64,000 bases of DNA from Candidatus Hadersleviella danica (GCA_016711405.1 JADJSZ010000111.1:1-64000), one strand, 5' to 3'. Positions 16,112 to 25,531 are shown, numbered from the stretch's first letter. The notes: a model not told the origin generated them from the sequence alone. Numbers and translations are program-made.

Positions 16112-18432
16112 TTAATTAAACAAGCGGGTATTTGTAGCTTGGTAGAGAGGCCAATAGAGGATAATGCCCACATTATCGGCCGTATTATCTAGCTCTACCC
16201 GGCCGCCGTGCAAGTGCATCACCCCATGCACAATGCACAGGGCGGAGCCGTAGCTGGCATGGTCAATAATTTGCTCCTCGTTGGCCCAAAAGAGGCGTTG
16301 GATATGCTCGGACAGGTCGGGAGCAAACGGCCGTCCATCGCGCCGCATCTCAATTTCCACATCGCGGCCATTTTCGCGCACGGCCAAAGTCAGGGTACGG
16401 CCGTCGTGAGCGACGCAAGATTGGCAACCCACCTCCACCAGCCGCCGCAAAGCATACAACGCCACCTCTTGGTCGAGCAAAACCTCTGGGTGCATCCCCG
16501 CTTGTTGCCAGACAAGTTGCACCCCCGTCGGCCAACCATCCGCTTCCACCAAATGGACTGCTTGCGCCAACACATCGAGCAAATTGGTGTGCATGGCCGC
16601 TCGCACATCAAACGCATTTTGCGCCTCGCCCGTTTTGAGTTCGGCCAGCAAAATAAAATTCTCCACCAAACCACTCAACTGCTGGCTCCCCATCTGAATG
16701 CCTTGGAGCGATTTTTTAAGGTCTGCCGCTGTTTGGGCCTGTTGCAATTCGCTGGCCAAACTGTTGGAATAATCCGCCACCGAATTAAGCGGAGTACGGA
16801 AATCGGTTTGCAACAGTTGCAAAATGCTCTGTTTGAGATCCTCAAAGCCCTGTTGGGCCAGCCCCAACAGCTCAAAGTAACGGTTGAGTTGAATCGTCAC
16901 CAACTCGAGAAGCTCATCGCTGTCATAGGGCTTGGTAATATACTCTTCTACCCCACTTTGCCGCCCCTTGTGGACATCGGTGGCTTCCCCTTTGGCGGTT
17001 AAAAAAATGAACGGAATTTGCAACCAATCGGGGTGGCTTCGCACTTCGCTGAGGAACTCAAAGCCATCCATTTTGGGCATCATAATATCGGAAATGATGA
17101 GATTGGGGGGTTGGCGCATGACAGCTTCGACCCCCGCCAAGCCGTTCACGGCCGTGGAAACCTGCAACTCATACGGCCCATCGTAAAATTCCAGCAACGC
17201 TTGCAAGCCATCCAGCAGGTATTGGTCATCTTCCACCACCAGCACATGCGCCTTCGCTTTAAGAAGAGCGGGGGTGGTGGCGGCCGTGTCTATAGCCCCC
17301 GTATAAATGGGCAAATGCACTGTAAATTGGCTCCCCTGCCCCTCGGTGCTTCGCACATTGATATGGCCACCGTGGACATTGACCAATCCTTTGGCAATGG
17401 CCAGCCCTGCCCCAGACCCTTGTTGTTCCAAATGTTCTCGATTGTATTGGTAAAACAGGTCGAAAATCTGGTTCTGGACTGCTTCAGGGATGCCAATGCC
17501 GTTATCGGCCACATGAATTTGCAGGCGGCCGTTGGCCGAGTCTATCTCGGCCGAGAGCGTCACTTCTTTGGGAAAATCAAATTTATAGGCCAAAAATTTA
17601 ACAGCATTGTCCAACAGTTGCTCAAACACAAGCCGCAATTGGTCGGTCACACCCACACGGGGGGCATGTTTTCCAGCCCCGTGTAGCGAAAGGTAATATG
17701 GGGGGAAGCGGCCGTGCGTTGCTCCACCACCCGCCGCACAATATCGGCCAGATTTTCAACAGGACGAGCCTCGGCCGCAAACTGCGCCGCCACCTCCCCC
17801 GTGCGAATCTCCATCACCAAAATAAGTGCTTCTATCAGCCGCGAAAGGCGCACACAACCCGACAAAATCCCCTTGAGGTACGCATCCAAATTCTCCATGT
17901 CCTCATACACCACCAAACTATCGGTTAACATCTCGTAGTAGGCAGTTACATAGGTCAGGGGGGTGCGGAATTCGTGGTTCAGCAACTGCAACATGCTCCG
18001 TTTAAAGCTGTGCAGGTGGGATTGCTGAGCCGCTTGCCGCTCAAACGAGCGGTTGAGTTGGGTAGCCACCAACTCAATAAGTTCGTTGCTATTAAACGGC
18101 TTGGTAATGTAAAGCTCCGCCCCGCTGAGACGGCCGCGCCGAATATCTTGTTTTTTGCCCTTGGCCGTTAAAAAAATAAAGGGCACATGCGCCCATTGGG
18201 TCGTGCCCCGCACCACTTGCAAAAACTCCAACCCATCCATGTGGGGCATCATAATATCGGAAATGATTAAATCGGGGATGACAGTGCGCATGATTTCCAG
18301 CCCCGCTTGGCCATCGGCGGCCGTCAACACCTGAATCTCATAGCCACAATCCGCTATCTCCAACAGGTCATGGATTCCCTCTTGCAACGATTCATCGTCT
18401 TCAACCAGCAAAATCGTAGCTGATGTGTGCAT
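16112..18432 (-). CDS. Tandem hybrid histidine kinase: REC-DHp-CA-REC-DHp-CA
   Basis: The repaired protein is about 774 residues with no membrane segment. Order: receiver 1 (LLVEDDES; phospho-acceptor in DLIISDIMMP), a histidine phosphotransfer helix with LNHEFRTPL, an ATPase domain (QLLDNAVKF, VADNGIGIP, GSGAGLAIAKGL), receiver 2 (VVEDDQ; NLIISDIMMP), then a second helix-hairpin and a weak ATPase. In the second hairpin the motif reads LQTDFRTPL: the catalytic His is lost. The halves lie in different frames. Adding one C (plus-strand G) to the six-base run at 17659-17664 joins MPP with RVGVTDQLRL. Response partners are not nearby. Confidence 0.85.
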
Positions 18433-18493
18433 AATGCATTTCCAGATATTCTTACACGGCCGACTTTATCTTGGGCAACAATAGGATAGGGCG

Positions 18494-18504
18494 ATTATAG
18501 CATA
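18494..18504 (-). promoter_or_regulatory. Extended -10 promoter of the hybrid kinase gene
   Basis: On the minus strand this reads TATGCTATAAT, a TG-extended -10, about 60 bases upstream of the kinase ATG. Confidence 0.5.
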
Positions 18505-18538
18505 ATTTGTGGGTTGAACTGGGGCTGGGGAAACGCAA

Positions 18539-18575
18539 ACGGCCGTGGGGGATACCCACGGCCGTCCTGTTTTTG
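18539..18575. terminator. Hairpin between rpsD and kinase gene, probable terminator
   Basis: A perfect 11-bp stem, ACGGCCGTGGG with its complement (18539-18549 and 18555-18565), built from two ACGGCCGT palindromes. It lies 36 bp after the rpsD stop. On the rpsD strand the T-run is weak (GTTTGCGTTT); on the other strand it is CCTGTTTTTG. Confidence 0.6.
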
Positions 18576-18601
18576 TTTGGTTGGCTCCCCCACATCACAT
18601 C

Positions 18602-19210
18602 TTAGCGGGAGTAGTACTCAATCACTTGCGGGACTTCGCAAATAATCGGCACTTCGGAGCGGCGCGGCAGATAGAGATACTGCGCTACCATGCCCTTTTT
18701 GTCCGTTGTCACGTAATCGGGCGGAGCGGCACTGGCCAGCCATTGCTCAAACATGGCCATGTTTTGGCTCTTCGGCCGTACAGCCACCCGGTCGCCGGGG
18801 GAAAGTTGGTACGAAGCGATGTTAACCCGTTTGCCATTGATTAAGAAATGGCCGTGGGAAACAACTTGGCGAGCCGAGTAAATGGTGTTGGCAAACCCAG
18901 CCCGCAACACAAACGCATCCAAACGAGATTCGAGCAACTGGATGAGAATATCCGAGGTATTGCCTTCTTTGCGGACGGCCTTCTTGTAATAGTTGGTCAT
19001 CTGCTTTTCGTGGATGTTGTATTGGGCGCGGAGACGTTGCTTCTCCAGCAATTGGCGTTCGTAGGCGGATTGACGGCCGCGACGAAACTGCTTGGCGGGG
19101 CCATGTTGGCCGGGGCCATAGGGGCGTTTCTCCATCACTTCGGCCGCTTTGGCGGTGATGGCAATGCCTAAACGACGAGAAAGTCTAACTTTGGGGCCTG
19201 TATATTTCAT
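18602..19210 (-). CDS. rpsD: 30S ribosomal protein S4
   Basis: A 202-residue primary 16S rRNA-binding protein of the small subunit. Family motifs are clear: KYTGPKVRLSRRLG, GQHG, SAYERQLLEKQRLRAQYNI, the S4 RNA-binding domain with LESRLDAFVLRAGFA, ARQVVSHGHFLINGKRVNI and PGD. The N-terminus lacks the zinc-binding cysteines present in some S4 proteins. The ATG at 19210 has AAGGA just upstream. It is monocistronic here, with its own promoter, a 230-base leader and a strong leader terminator, rather than lying in the alpha operon. Confidence 0.97.
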   Translation of the reverse strand: MKYTGPKVRLSRRLGIAITAKAAEVMEKRPYGPGQHGPAKQFRRGRQSAYERQLLEKQRLRAQYNIHEKQMTNYYKKAVRKEGNTSDILIQLLESRLDAFVLRAGFANTIYSARQVVSHGHFLINGKRVNIASYQLSPGDRVAVRPKSQNMAMFEQWLASAAPPDYVTTDKKGMVAQYLYLPRRSEVPIICEVPQVIEYYSR

Positions 19211-19380
19211 TCCTTAAATCCTTGTATTTCTCCAGATCTGGCTGTTAAACAGCCACACAACTCTGATTTGCTCGTTAATTCGGCCGTGGGCAGAGAAAGG
19301 AGCCGCCACATTGCCTCATCACCAGCATCTTCTAGCAGGCTCATTTGCCGCGAAACCTGCCTAGAAAGAAAGCGTGGGCA

Positions 19381-19409
19381 CAAAAAAATACAACCCATCA
19401 AGGTTGTAT
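19381..19409 (-). terminator. Terminator-like hairpin in the rpsD leader
   Basis: On the minus strand the stem ATACAACC/GGTTGTAT with loop TTGATG is followed by seven T. It begins about 35 bases after the predicted rpsD transcription start and 170 bases before the ATG, so it would end most transcripts unless bypassed. No other minus-strand gene could own it. Confidence 0.7.
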
Positions 19410-19447
19410 TGCATCTCTGCGCGTTAATGTGCGAACCACGAATGAGG

Positions 19448-19476
19448 ATTATAGCACGGCCGTGGCCAGTGTCCAA
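19448..19476 (-). promoter_or_regulatory. Promoter of rpsD
   Basis: Minus strand: TTGGAC (19471-19476), a 17-base spacer and TATAAT (19448-19453), with TG one base upstream of the -10. It is the only good promoter upstream of rpsD. Confidence 0.7.
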
Positions 19477-19620
19477 ATGCCCAAAAAGGGCATCTTTCAC
19501 GGCTGGCGGGGAGCCTCTTGACGAATTTAGAGTAGGAACAAGGGAGTTGGGAGGATTGTGACCTCCTGTCCCCCGCCCCAAATTATAAAAATGGCTAGAA
19601 CCCTGCTCAAAAATGTTTTT

Positions 19621-19648
19621 TTGACAAACCCACTGCTATCGCTATAAT
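19621..19648 (+). promoter_or_regulatory. Consensus sigma-70 promoter of tRNA-Lys
   Basis: Perfect TTGACA at 19621 and perfect TATAAT at 19643 with a 16-base spacer, ending 14 bases before the tRNA. Confidence 0.92.
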
Positions 19649-19662
19649 TCCTAGTCGCTAAT

Positions 19663-19734
19663 GCCTCCGTAGCTCAATGGCAGAGCAATGGACTCTTAAT
19701 CCACAGGTTGCAGGTTCGAGTCCTGCCGGGGGCA
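19663..19734 (+). tRNA. tRNA-Lys (anticodon CTT)
   Basis: A 72-base cloverleaf: acceptor GCCTCCG pairs with CGGGGGC (one G-T pair), D arm with TAGCTCAATGGCAGAGC, anticodon loop CTCTTAA giving CUU for AAG codons, T arm CAGG-TTCGAGT-CCTG, discriminator A. The 3' CCA is not encoded. The anticodon stem has one A-C mismatch at its outer pair. It has its own consensus promoter and terminator, so it is transcribed alone. Confidence 0.95.
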
Positions 19735-19743
19735 CACCCAATC

Positions 19744-19777
19744 AAAAAAGCCGCACCAGTTTGGTGCGGCTTTTTTG
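19744..19777. terminator. Bidirectional terminator after tRNA-Lys
   Basis: Stem GCCGCACCA/TGGTGCGGC flanked by A6 and T6. It can end the tRNA transcript and, on the other strand, the opposing PMT-like gene. Confidence 0.93.
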
Positions 19778-19782
19778 TTGCC

Positions 19783-21771
19783 TTACTCGACCAGCAACGG
19801 CCGCACGGCCGCCGTATCCCCACCCCCCACCAGCGGCAAACGCTCCTCCGTGGCAGGTGTGTAAACACCGACGAGGACAGAATAGGTAGCCGGTGGTGTG
19901 TCGGGCGGAATATAGATTTGGTGAACTTGGGCGATGACATCCCCCGTTTGCCAGCCCCACGATGGGGCATCCAAGCCATCCGCTTGCGCCAAAATGGAGC
20001 CATCGGGGCGCAAAATGTGGGTAAACAGACTGGCTTCGGTGGTAAATACGGGCGTAATGATGGGGCCAACACGGCTGGGGTCTAACACGCGCCACAGCGT
20101 CAGCAGTTCGGCCACACCACCGGGGGGGGTGCTTTCAGCCAGCCAAAATGAGTCTAGTAACTCGAGGCCATCGTTGAAATTGGCGCGGGGCACGGCCGTG
20201 CCCAACTCAGGCGGCGCAATTTGCCAGATGGTTAGCGTGGGGTCTAAATCGCTCGACCGAAGGGGGATGGTTTGCGCGGCCGTGGCCCATTCGCGCTGGA
20301 AGTAGCTGTGCAACGGGGCGGAGGCGGGCGCGACCAAGGTGGTGGCTTGGCCAAGGGGAAACACCAACCCGAGCCGCCCATCTACCCAGCGCAATGGCCG
20401 TGTCCGCTCATCCACCACCAATTGCCCAATAGATGGGTCGTGGGCGGGGCCGGGCCACACCGAGGAAAGCACGGCCGCTTGCCCCGCTGGCACACCCTCG
20501 TTCACCACCTGCACGGCCGCGATGATGCTGGTCTGGTAGGCGGCGCGGACTTCGGGCAAATTGCCCCACACCACGAAATAATCGTACCCGCTGGAAATGC
20601 CCACCCACCCGAGTGCCATCACCCCCACGGCTGGGGCGGCATAGCGGCCGAGCCGAGCCACCCCCCGCTGAACAGCGGCCAAGCCAACGGCCGCCACCAA
20701 ATACAGCGCGGGCAAAGCGACGATGTTGCGCGTCGTGTTGGCCGTTGCCCCTGTGATGAGCGACGGGGCGAGGCCGATGAGGAGCCAGAGGAGCAAAAAG
20801 GGGTAAACGGGTTGTCGCCAGCGGGTGAGGCAGAGGCCAAAGCCGAGGAGGAAGGCCACGGCCGTGACCGCCTCTAACACAGGTCGGCCGGGGATGTTGT
20901 AGGCCAAGAAGGCATCGCCCGCGCCCGGCCAGAAGAGGGCCAACACCCCTTCGCGCACATGGCGCAGGAGCGGCTCGAAATTGCCCGCTTTTATCTCATC
21001 GAGCGTGCCCGAAAGCATCTCCACCCGTGTTTCTAGCTGGGGGTTTTGGGCAAGATGGATGAACAGCGGGGCGGACAGCAATCCGCCGAGGGCGAGGGAG
21101 AGGAGAAGGTGTAAGCTGGTCGCTGTTAGCCGTAAATTGGGGGCGAAGAGCCATCGGTAGAGGATGAGATAGAGGAGGAAGAGGGGAAAGAGTACCCATG
21201 CCACGCGGGCGGCAATATAGGTGTGCAACAGGAGGGCAATGACTACCCCCAAACCAATCACCACCCCCCACTCTTTGCGCCCTTCGCGCCTTTGCGCCTT
21301 TGCGTTAAAAACAGGTCTTAGCATTTGCCAAAACAGCCACACGGCCGCCATCATCAGCAGGGGGATGAGGCTGGAGCGCAACAGTTGCCGCCCAATGGCC
21401 AACGACCAAAAGGAGACGGCCGTTAACCCCGCCCCCAGCAGTGCCTCATCCCGCCCCAGCCACTTTTTAGCCCAGCCGTAGCTCAGGGCGATGGCCAGCA
21501 CGGCCGCCAAACCGCTGACATAACGCAGGGCGAAGATGGAACGGCCGAACAAAGCCATGGCTCCCGCCAGCAGATAGCCGTAGAGGGGTTCGCGGCCGTA
21601 GCCAACGGGGAAGTAGTAAAGCCAGCGGCCGTCCAACACGCTCAACGCCTCCCAGCCGTGGTTCGCCTCGTCGTGGGTCAGCCCCGGCGGCACATCGCCC
21701 AAGCCATACACGCGCAAAGCGAAAGCGAGGAGGAGTAGGAGGAGGGGGGTGTATGGGACTTGGCGGGGCAT
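19783..21771 (-). CDS. PMT-like membrane glycosyltransferase with in-frame repeat insertion
   Basis: A 662-residue multi-pass protein resembling the GT-C glycosyltransferases (ArnT/PMT type). The first loop carries the catalytic-type acidic motif LTHDEANHGWEA, followed by YYFPVGYGREPLYGY; about ten hydrophobic helices follow, and an extracellular C-terminal beta domain of about 230 residues. At about residues 155-168 the sequence reads NAKAQRREGRKE. This is the translation of a dispersed AACGCAAAG-type intergenic repeat (21268-21305) kept in frame within a cytoplasmic loop. The sugar donor is probably a polyprenyl-phosphate sugar, the acceptor unknown. It follows the amidase gene by 72 bp. 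Confidence 0.8.
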   Translation of the reverse strand: MPRQVPYTPLLLLLLAFALRVYGLGDVPPGLTHDEANHGWEALSVLDGRWLYYFPVGYGREPLYGYLLAGAMALFGRSIFALRYVSGLAAVLAIALSYGWAKKWLGRDEALLGAGLTAVSFWSLAIGRQLLRSSLIPLLMMAAVWLFWQMLRPVFNAKAQRREGRKEWGVVIGLGVVIALLLHTYIAARVAWVLFPLFLLYLILYRWLFAPNLRLTATSLHLLLSLALGGLLSAPLFIHLAQNPQLETRVEMLSGTLDEIKAGNFEPLLRHVREGVLALFWPGAGDAFLAYNIPGRPVLEAVTAVAFLLGFGLCLTRWRQPVYPFLLLWLLIGLAPSLITGATANTTRNIVALPALYLVAAVGLAAVQRGVARLGRYAAPAVGVMALGWVGISSGYDYFVVWGNLPEVRAAYQTSIIAAVQVVNEGVPAGQAAVLSSVWPGPAHDPSIGQLVVDERTRPLRWVDGRLGLVFPLGQATTLVAPASAPLHSYFQREWATAAQTIPLRSSDLDPTLTIWQIAPPELGTAVPRANFNDGLELLDSFWLAESTPPGGVAELLTLWRVLDPSRVGPIITPVFTTEASLFTHILRPDGSILAQADGLDAPSWGWQTGDVIAQVHQIYIPPDTPPATYSVLVGVYTPATEERLPLVGGGDTAAVRPLLVE

Positions 21772-21819
21772 GGGGATGGGGGGCGGAGGGGCAGAGGAGC
21801 GGAGGGGCAGGGGAGACAG

Positions 21820-21855
21820 ACGCTAACCACTAACCACTGCTCCCTAACCACTTGC
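21820..21855. repeat. Heptamer repeat (CTAACCA type)
   Basis: CTAACCA units at 21824-21837 and 21845-21851, between the amidase and PMT-like genes and running into the amidase 3' end. Confidence 0.7.
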
Positions 21856-23217
21856 AACGAGCCGCTCCAACTCTTCCGCCACATCAAATAGATTCGCCTC
21901 GGCGCCGGGGGCGCAGGCGAGCATGAGCGACGGGGGCAACCCTGTGTCGGGGTCGGCATAGTCCCATGCGGGCAGGGCGATGGCGGGGAGGTTGAGGTAA
22001 TTGGGCAGGGTGATAGGGGTAAGCGCTTTGTTGACCCCCGGACGCAGGGATTGTTTGTTCATTTGGCCGTGGGGCGGGGCCAAAAAGCCAATAGTAGGCA
22101 GGAGAAGTACCCCATCTTCCCCGAGCAAGGTGTGGTAATGTGCCCGCGCCGCCTTGTATTGGGCGATGATGCGCTCGGTTTGGCCCGCGCGGCGCGGCCG
22201 TACCAGCGGGGCGACGGCCAGCAATTGGTATAGCCCTTTGTAGATGGTAGGCTGGCCGCGCCATTGGCGAAACACCTCGGAGAGCAGGGAGAAGGGTTCG
22301 CCCTCGGCCGTGGTTAGCTCGGCGCGGAGGAGCGGTTCGAGTTCGGCCGCCAGCAGGGGAGCGATGTTGTTGTACAGTTGGGGAATATCGGGGAAGGGGT
22401 GTCGCTCAATCTGCAAGCCTGCGTTTTTGAGCGCAGTTTCGGCCACAGTTAGGGCGGTGGTGATGCTGGGGTGGCGCACGTCCAGAGCCATTTCGGGGAT
22501 GATAAGGCGCAACCCAGTGGGGGTGCGGAACGGCCGAATCGCCTCCTTGGCAATCACGTTGTACACCAGCCGCGCATCCCGCACCGTCCGCGTGAGCGTG
22601 CCCAAAGCCAACCAGCTATCCATAAAGCCGTTGAGCTTGGGCCATGTCCCCATTTTATCCACCGCTTCGGCCGAGGGTTTGAAACCAACGATGCCGCAAA
22701 AAGCGGCAGGGATGCGGATGGAGCCGAGAATGTCTGACCCCACCCCGAAAACGGTTGAACCCGAGGCCACCAATGCCCCTTCGCCCCCAGAGGAGCCGCC
22801 CGCGACAAGGGCGGGATTGTAGGGGTTGTTAGTACGGCCGTAGCGCAAATTATCCGTCTCACCCGCCATCGCCAATTCGGGCACATTGCTCCGCGCCAGC
22901 ACGATGGCTCCTGCCGCCCGCAAGCGGCGCACAATTTCAGCATCTTGGTGGTGCGCCTCGGCCGCTTTCCGCACCGAACCCGCCGTGACGCTGTGCCCCG
23001 CCAGCCCAAAGGTCTCTTTGACGCTGATGGGCAAACCTGAGAGGGGGCCGGGGCGGGGGGCGGCGGCTTCGGCCGTGGCTTGTTCGGCGAAAATCTGGGT
23101 GGCGGCGTTGAGGGTGGGTTGGCTTTCGTGCAAGCGGCCGAGGTGTTCGGCCACGATTTGGGCGGCCGTGCGTTCGGCCGTGGCCATTTGGCGGAGGAGT
23201 TCGGTTGCGTCAAGCAT
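21844..23217 (-). CDS. Amidase-signature family hydrolase
   Basis: A 457-residue amidase. The Ser-cisSer-Lys catalytic set is visible: Lys in LPISVKETFG (about residue 67), the Gly/Ser-rich GGSSGGEGALVASG with the cis-Ser, and GSDILGSIRIPAAFCG with the nucleophilic Ser. The family includes fatty-acid amide hydrolase and GatA. This one is not clearly GatA, because no gatB or gatC lies nearby and the C-terminal half differs. The substrate is unknown. No signal peptide. Upstream of the ATG are period-7 units ending in CCC, not a Shine-Dalgarno site. Confidence 0.88.
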   Translation of the reverse strand: MLDATELLRQMATAERTAAQIVAEHLGRLHESQPTLNAATQIFAEQATAEAAAPRPGPLSGLPISVKETFGLAGHSVTAGSVRKAAEAHHQDAEIVRRLRAAGAIVLARSNVPELAMAGETDNLRYGRTNNPYNPALVAGGSSGGEGALVASGSTVFGVGSDILGSIRIPAAFCGIVGFKPSAEAVDKMGTWPKLNGFMDSWLALGTLTRTVRDARLVYNVIAKEAIRPFRTPTGLRLIIPEMALDVRHPSITTALTVAETALKNAGLQIERHPFPDIPQLYNNIAPLLAAELEPLLRAELTTAEGEPFSLLSEVFRQWRGQPTIYKGLYQLLAVAPLVRPRRAGQTERIIAQYKAARAHYHTLLGEDGVLLLPTIGFLAPPHGQMNKQSLRPGVNKALTPITLPNYLNLPAIALPAWDYADPDTGLPPSLMLACAPGAEANLFDVAEELERLVASG

Positions 23218-23219
23218 GG

Positions 23220-23281
23220 GAATTGTGAATGGTGAAGTGTTAATTGTTACTGGTCGTTTGTCCCTTGCCCCTTGTCATTTG
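23220..23281. repeat. Heptamer repeats (ATTGTGA and TCCCTTG types)
   Basis: Units resembling AATTGTG, then TCGTTTG, TCCCTTG and CCCCTTG, at 23221-23280 upstream of the amidase start. Confidence 0.65.
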
Positions 23282-23343
23282 ATTGCATTCTTTTGGTTGG
23301 TGTAGGGGTGATGGGTCAGCGACGGCTCAGGTATACTTTGGGC

Positions 23344-23586
23344 ATGGATCCCTTGCTTTGGTTTGGCCTTGCGACTCTCGCAATGGCGTTGGTGCTTTAC
23401 TTCGTCTTTTTGCCCCATTGGGAAGGGCCAAACACGGCCGACCAACTCCCCAACACCCAACAATGGCTGGTGCAATGCCCCCACTGCGGCCGTTGGCAAC
23501 GGCTCACCCCCTTCAGCCGCGAAGGGCGGCGGCATTGGTACAAATGCGGCGCGTGCCAACGCAAATGGGAGGAAGATAGAGGGTAG
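23344..23586 (+). CDS. Small membrane-anchored zinc-ribbon protein
   Basis: An 80-residue protein with one N-terminal transmembrane helix (about 5-23) followed by a four-Cys zinc ribbon, CPHCGRWQ and CGACQRKW. I chose the ATG at 23344, where the hydrophobic helix begins. The open frame extends upstream into repeat DNA. The partner and role are unknown. It points away from the amidase and toward the opposing VWA gene. Confidence 0.65.
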   Translation: MDPLLWFGLATLAMALVLYFVFLPHWEGPNTADQLPNTQQWLVQCPHCGRWQRLTPFSREGRRHWYKCGACQRKWEEDRG

Positions 23587-23660
23587 AGATAGAGATAGAG
23601 GGAAACTTAGTTGGGTAGCCTATTGTGTTTCCTCTATCTCTATCTCTCATCTCTATCTTT
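23578..23660. repeat. TAGAGA-rich inverted repeat
   Basis: AGATAGAGGG units and their inverse CCTCTATCTC face each other across a 19-base loop between two convergent genes. Related TCTATCTC words occur at 4033-4050 and 55276-55310. It may serve as a bidirectional transcript end. Confidence 0.6.
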
Positions 23661-25436
23661 TTACTGCTCGGCCGCGATAGAGTTGTAGACCCGCCCAATC
23701 GAGGCGGGATCGGCCGTGAACAAGCGGCCACCTGTGACATTGGCAATGCGTTGAAGCACGGCCGTGTCTGCCTCGCCACCAAAGGCAATCGGGAAAATTT
23801 TCACCCCGTCCGCCTCGGCGTTGGTGGGCAAACAGGTGGCGAACATCTGCCCTTCCGTCGGCCGTCCAATCGTATCTTCCCCATCCGAAAGCAGAACAAT
23901 CCCATACAATCGCGATTCCCCAGCCGCCACATCTTCCGCCTGCAAATCAGCCATCAGAGCCGTGGCTTGGCAAACCGATTCGTACAAAGCGGTGTTGCCC
24001 TCCGCTATCAGGGTGCGGATGAGCGGTTGGAGCGATTCTTTCACCTCACCGACCCGGTTCGGCTCCGAAAGCGTCAGCGTGTTATTGCTAAAGGTCAGTA
24101 CCGCCACCTCATCATTGGGGCTGAGATTGTCCAGAAAATCCACGGTGGCTGTTGTGGCGGTGCTAATGCGCTCGCCGCGCATACTGCCCGAGGTATCCAG
24201 CACCAAAACAATGGTGGCCTTGCGCTTGGTCAGCAAAAAGAGGTCAATGACAGCCTCGGAAACTGCCTCATCGGGGCTGGGCAGGGCGGGGATGGTGGCG
24301 GGGCTGGCGGTGGGGATGGTGCCATTTTCCAAGGTGAGTGGGGCGCGGAGGGCGACATTGCTATCGAGCGGCCGTAGATAATTGTCAATGGCCAACTCTT
24401 GTTGTTCCCGCGCCAACAGGTAATCCAAGAAGATTTGGCCACCTTCGGCTTGCTCGGCCGTCACCCATTCCGCTCTATCCAAAATGCAATAGGGATGGTC
24501 GGCCCAAATGGTGCCGCCCGAGGGGAAGATGAAGACGAGGCCACCCAAGGCCAATTCGTTGCCGCGTTCAATGTTAAAGCGCACCACGTCTGCTTCGGGC
24601 ACGGCCGCCGCGTGCAAATAGCTCGGCCCTTGCCGCGCCATTAAATCGAGCAAGGCGGGGGCTTGCAGGCCATATTTGGCGGTCACATTTTGCAGGGCAC
24701 GCATGTCCGCTTCCGCCTCATACACTTGGGCAGGGGTGATGGCTTGCCCGCCCGTATCCACCACACCATACACAAAACTGGTCATGGAGAGCAGACCCGA
24801 GTTGGCGTAGGCGGGGTGGGTGTGCCCAAAACGGAACTCGCCCCATTGCGGGCTGGCGCCGGGGATGCTGTTCCAGCCGTCGGGGTCGTTGGCCAAATCT
24901 ACCAACATTTCCCAGCTAATGGGTGCGTCGGGCCAGCCCAATGCTTCGGCCATCGGCCGCCACATGGCAAAGCCAAGGGGGGCGTAAATGGTAGGGGTAC
25001 AAGCGGCCGAGTTCAGGTCTTGGTTGCTGTTTGTTTGGGTGCGCCACTGGCTATTCAGTTGGTCCGCCCACGAGGGGTCGCCGGGTGACCACGCCACAGG
25101 TTGCAGGGTTCCCGCCAAAATGGCCTCCATCGAGGCTCCCGAAGTGACGTGGCTGACGCTGACGACGATGGGACGGCCGTCGGCCGTGGTTTGCCCCGAG
25201 GCGTTAAATTTCTCCACCACTGCATTCAACCACCCCTCTTTGGTGTTGGAAGAAGCGACTGTCACCACCACCGCATCCTCCGAGACGTTTTCGGGCACTT
25301 CAAAGCCCCCCACAGGGGTTGCCTCGGCCGTGGAATCGCCCAACTGGTTGCTAATCAGGCTAAAGCCGACGGCCGCACACACAATAAGAACGGTAACACC
25401 AATAATCGCCGCAAAAGTAATTTGAGTTCTGTTCAT
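23661..25436 (-). CDS. Membrane-anchored solute-binding/VWA fusion protein
   Basis: About 591 residues. An N-terminal transmembrane helix or uncleaved signal (ITFAAIIGVTVLIVCAAVGF) is followed by an extracellular solute-binding-type domain (about 45-370; VVTVASSNTKEGWLNAVVEKFN, WSPGDPSWADQLN), then a von Willebrand factor A domain (about 395-585) with the MIDAS motif DTSGSM and LLSDGEDT. This architecture recurs in Chloroflexota and Actinobacteria, but the ligand is not known. I chose the ATG at 25436 rather than an upstream in-frame codon because the helix begins there. It is downstream of a PMT-like gene with no transporter genes nearby. Confidence 0.85.
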   Translation of the reverse strand: MNRTQITFAAIIGVTVLIVCAAVGFSLISNQLGDSTAEATPVGGFEVPENVSEDAVVVTVASSNTKEGWLNAVVEKFNASGQTTADGRPIVVSVSHVTSGASMEAILAGTLQPVAWSPGDPSWADQLNSQWRTQTNSNQDLNSAACTPTIYAPLGFAMWRPMAEALGWPDAPISWEMLVDLANDPDGWNSIPGASPQWGEFRFGHTHPAYANSGLLSMTSFVYGVVDTGGQAITPAQVYEAEADMRALQNVTAKYGLQAPALLDLMARQGPSYLHAAAVPEADVVRFNIERGNELALGGLVFIFPSGGTIWADHPYCILDRAEWVTAEQAEGGQIFLDYLLAREQQELAIDNYLRPLDSNVALRAPLTLENGTIPTASPATIPALPSPDEAVSEAVIDLFLLTKRKATIVLVLDTSGSMRGERISTATTATVDFLDNLSPNDEVAVLTFSNNTLTLSEPNRVGEVKESLQPLIRTLIAEGNTALYESVCQATALMADLQAEDVAAGESRLYGIVLLSDGEDTIGRPTEGQMFATCLPTNAEADGVKIFPIAFGGEADTAVLQRIANVTGGRLFTADPASIGRVYNSIAAEQ

Positions 25437-25531
25437 AGCATTTCTCACTGGTTGGACTGACAATAACGGGATTAACCATAACCGCGCTTGAGACTAAACG
25501 CATCGCCTACTATACGTGTGATTTCTGCTTC

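Noticed and set aside
19207..19581. Minus-strand frame of 124 codons covering the rpsD leader
   Set aside because: It spans the promoter and terminator of rpsD and has no homology-like motif.
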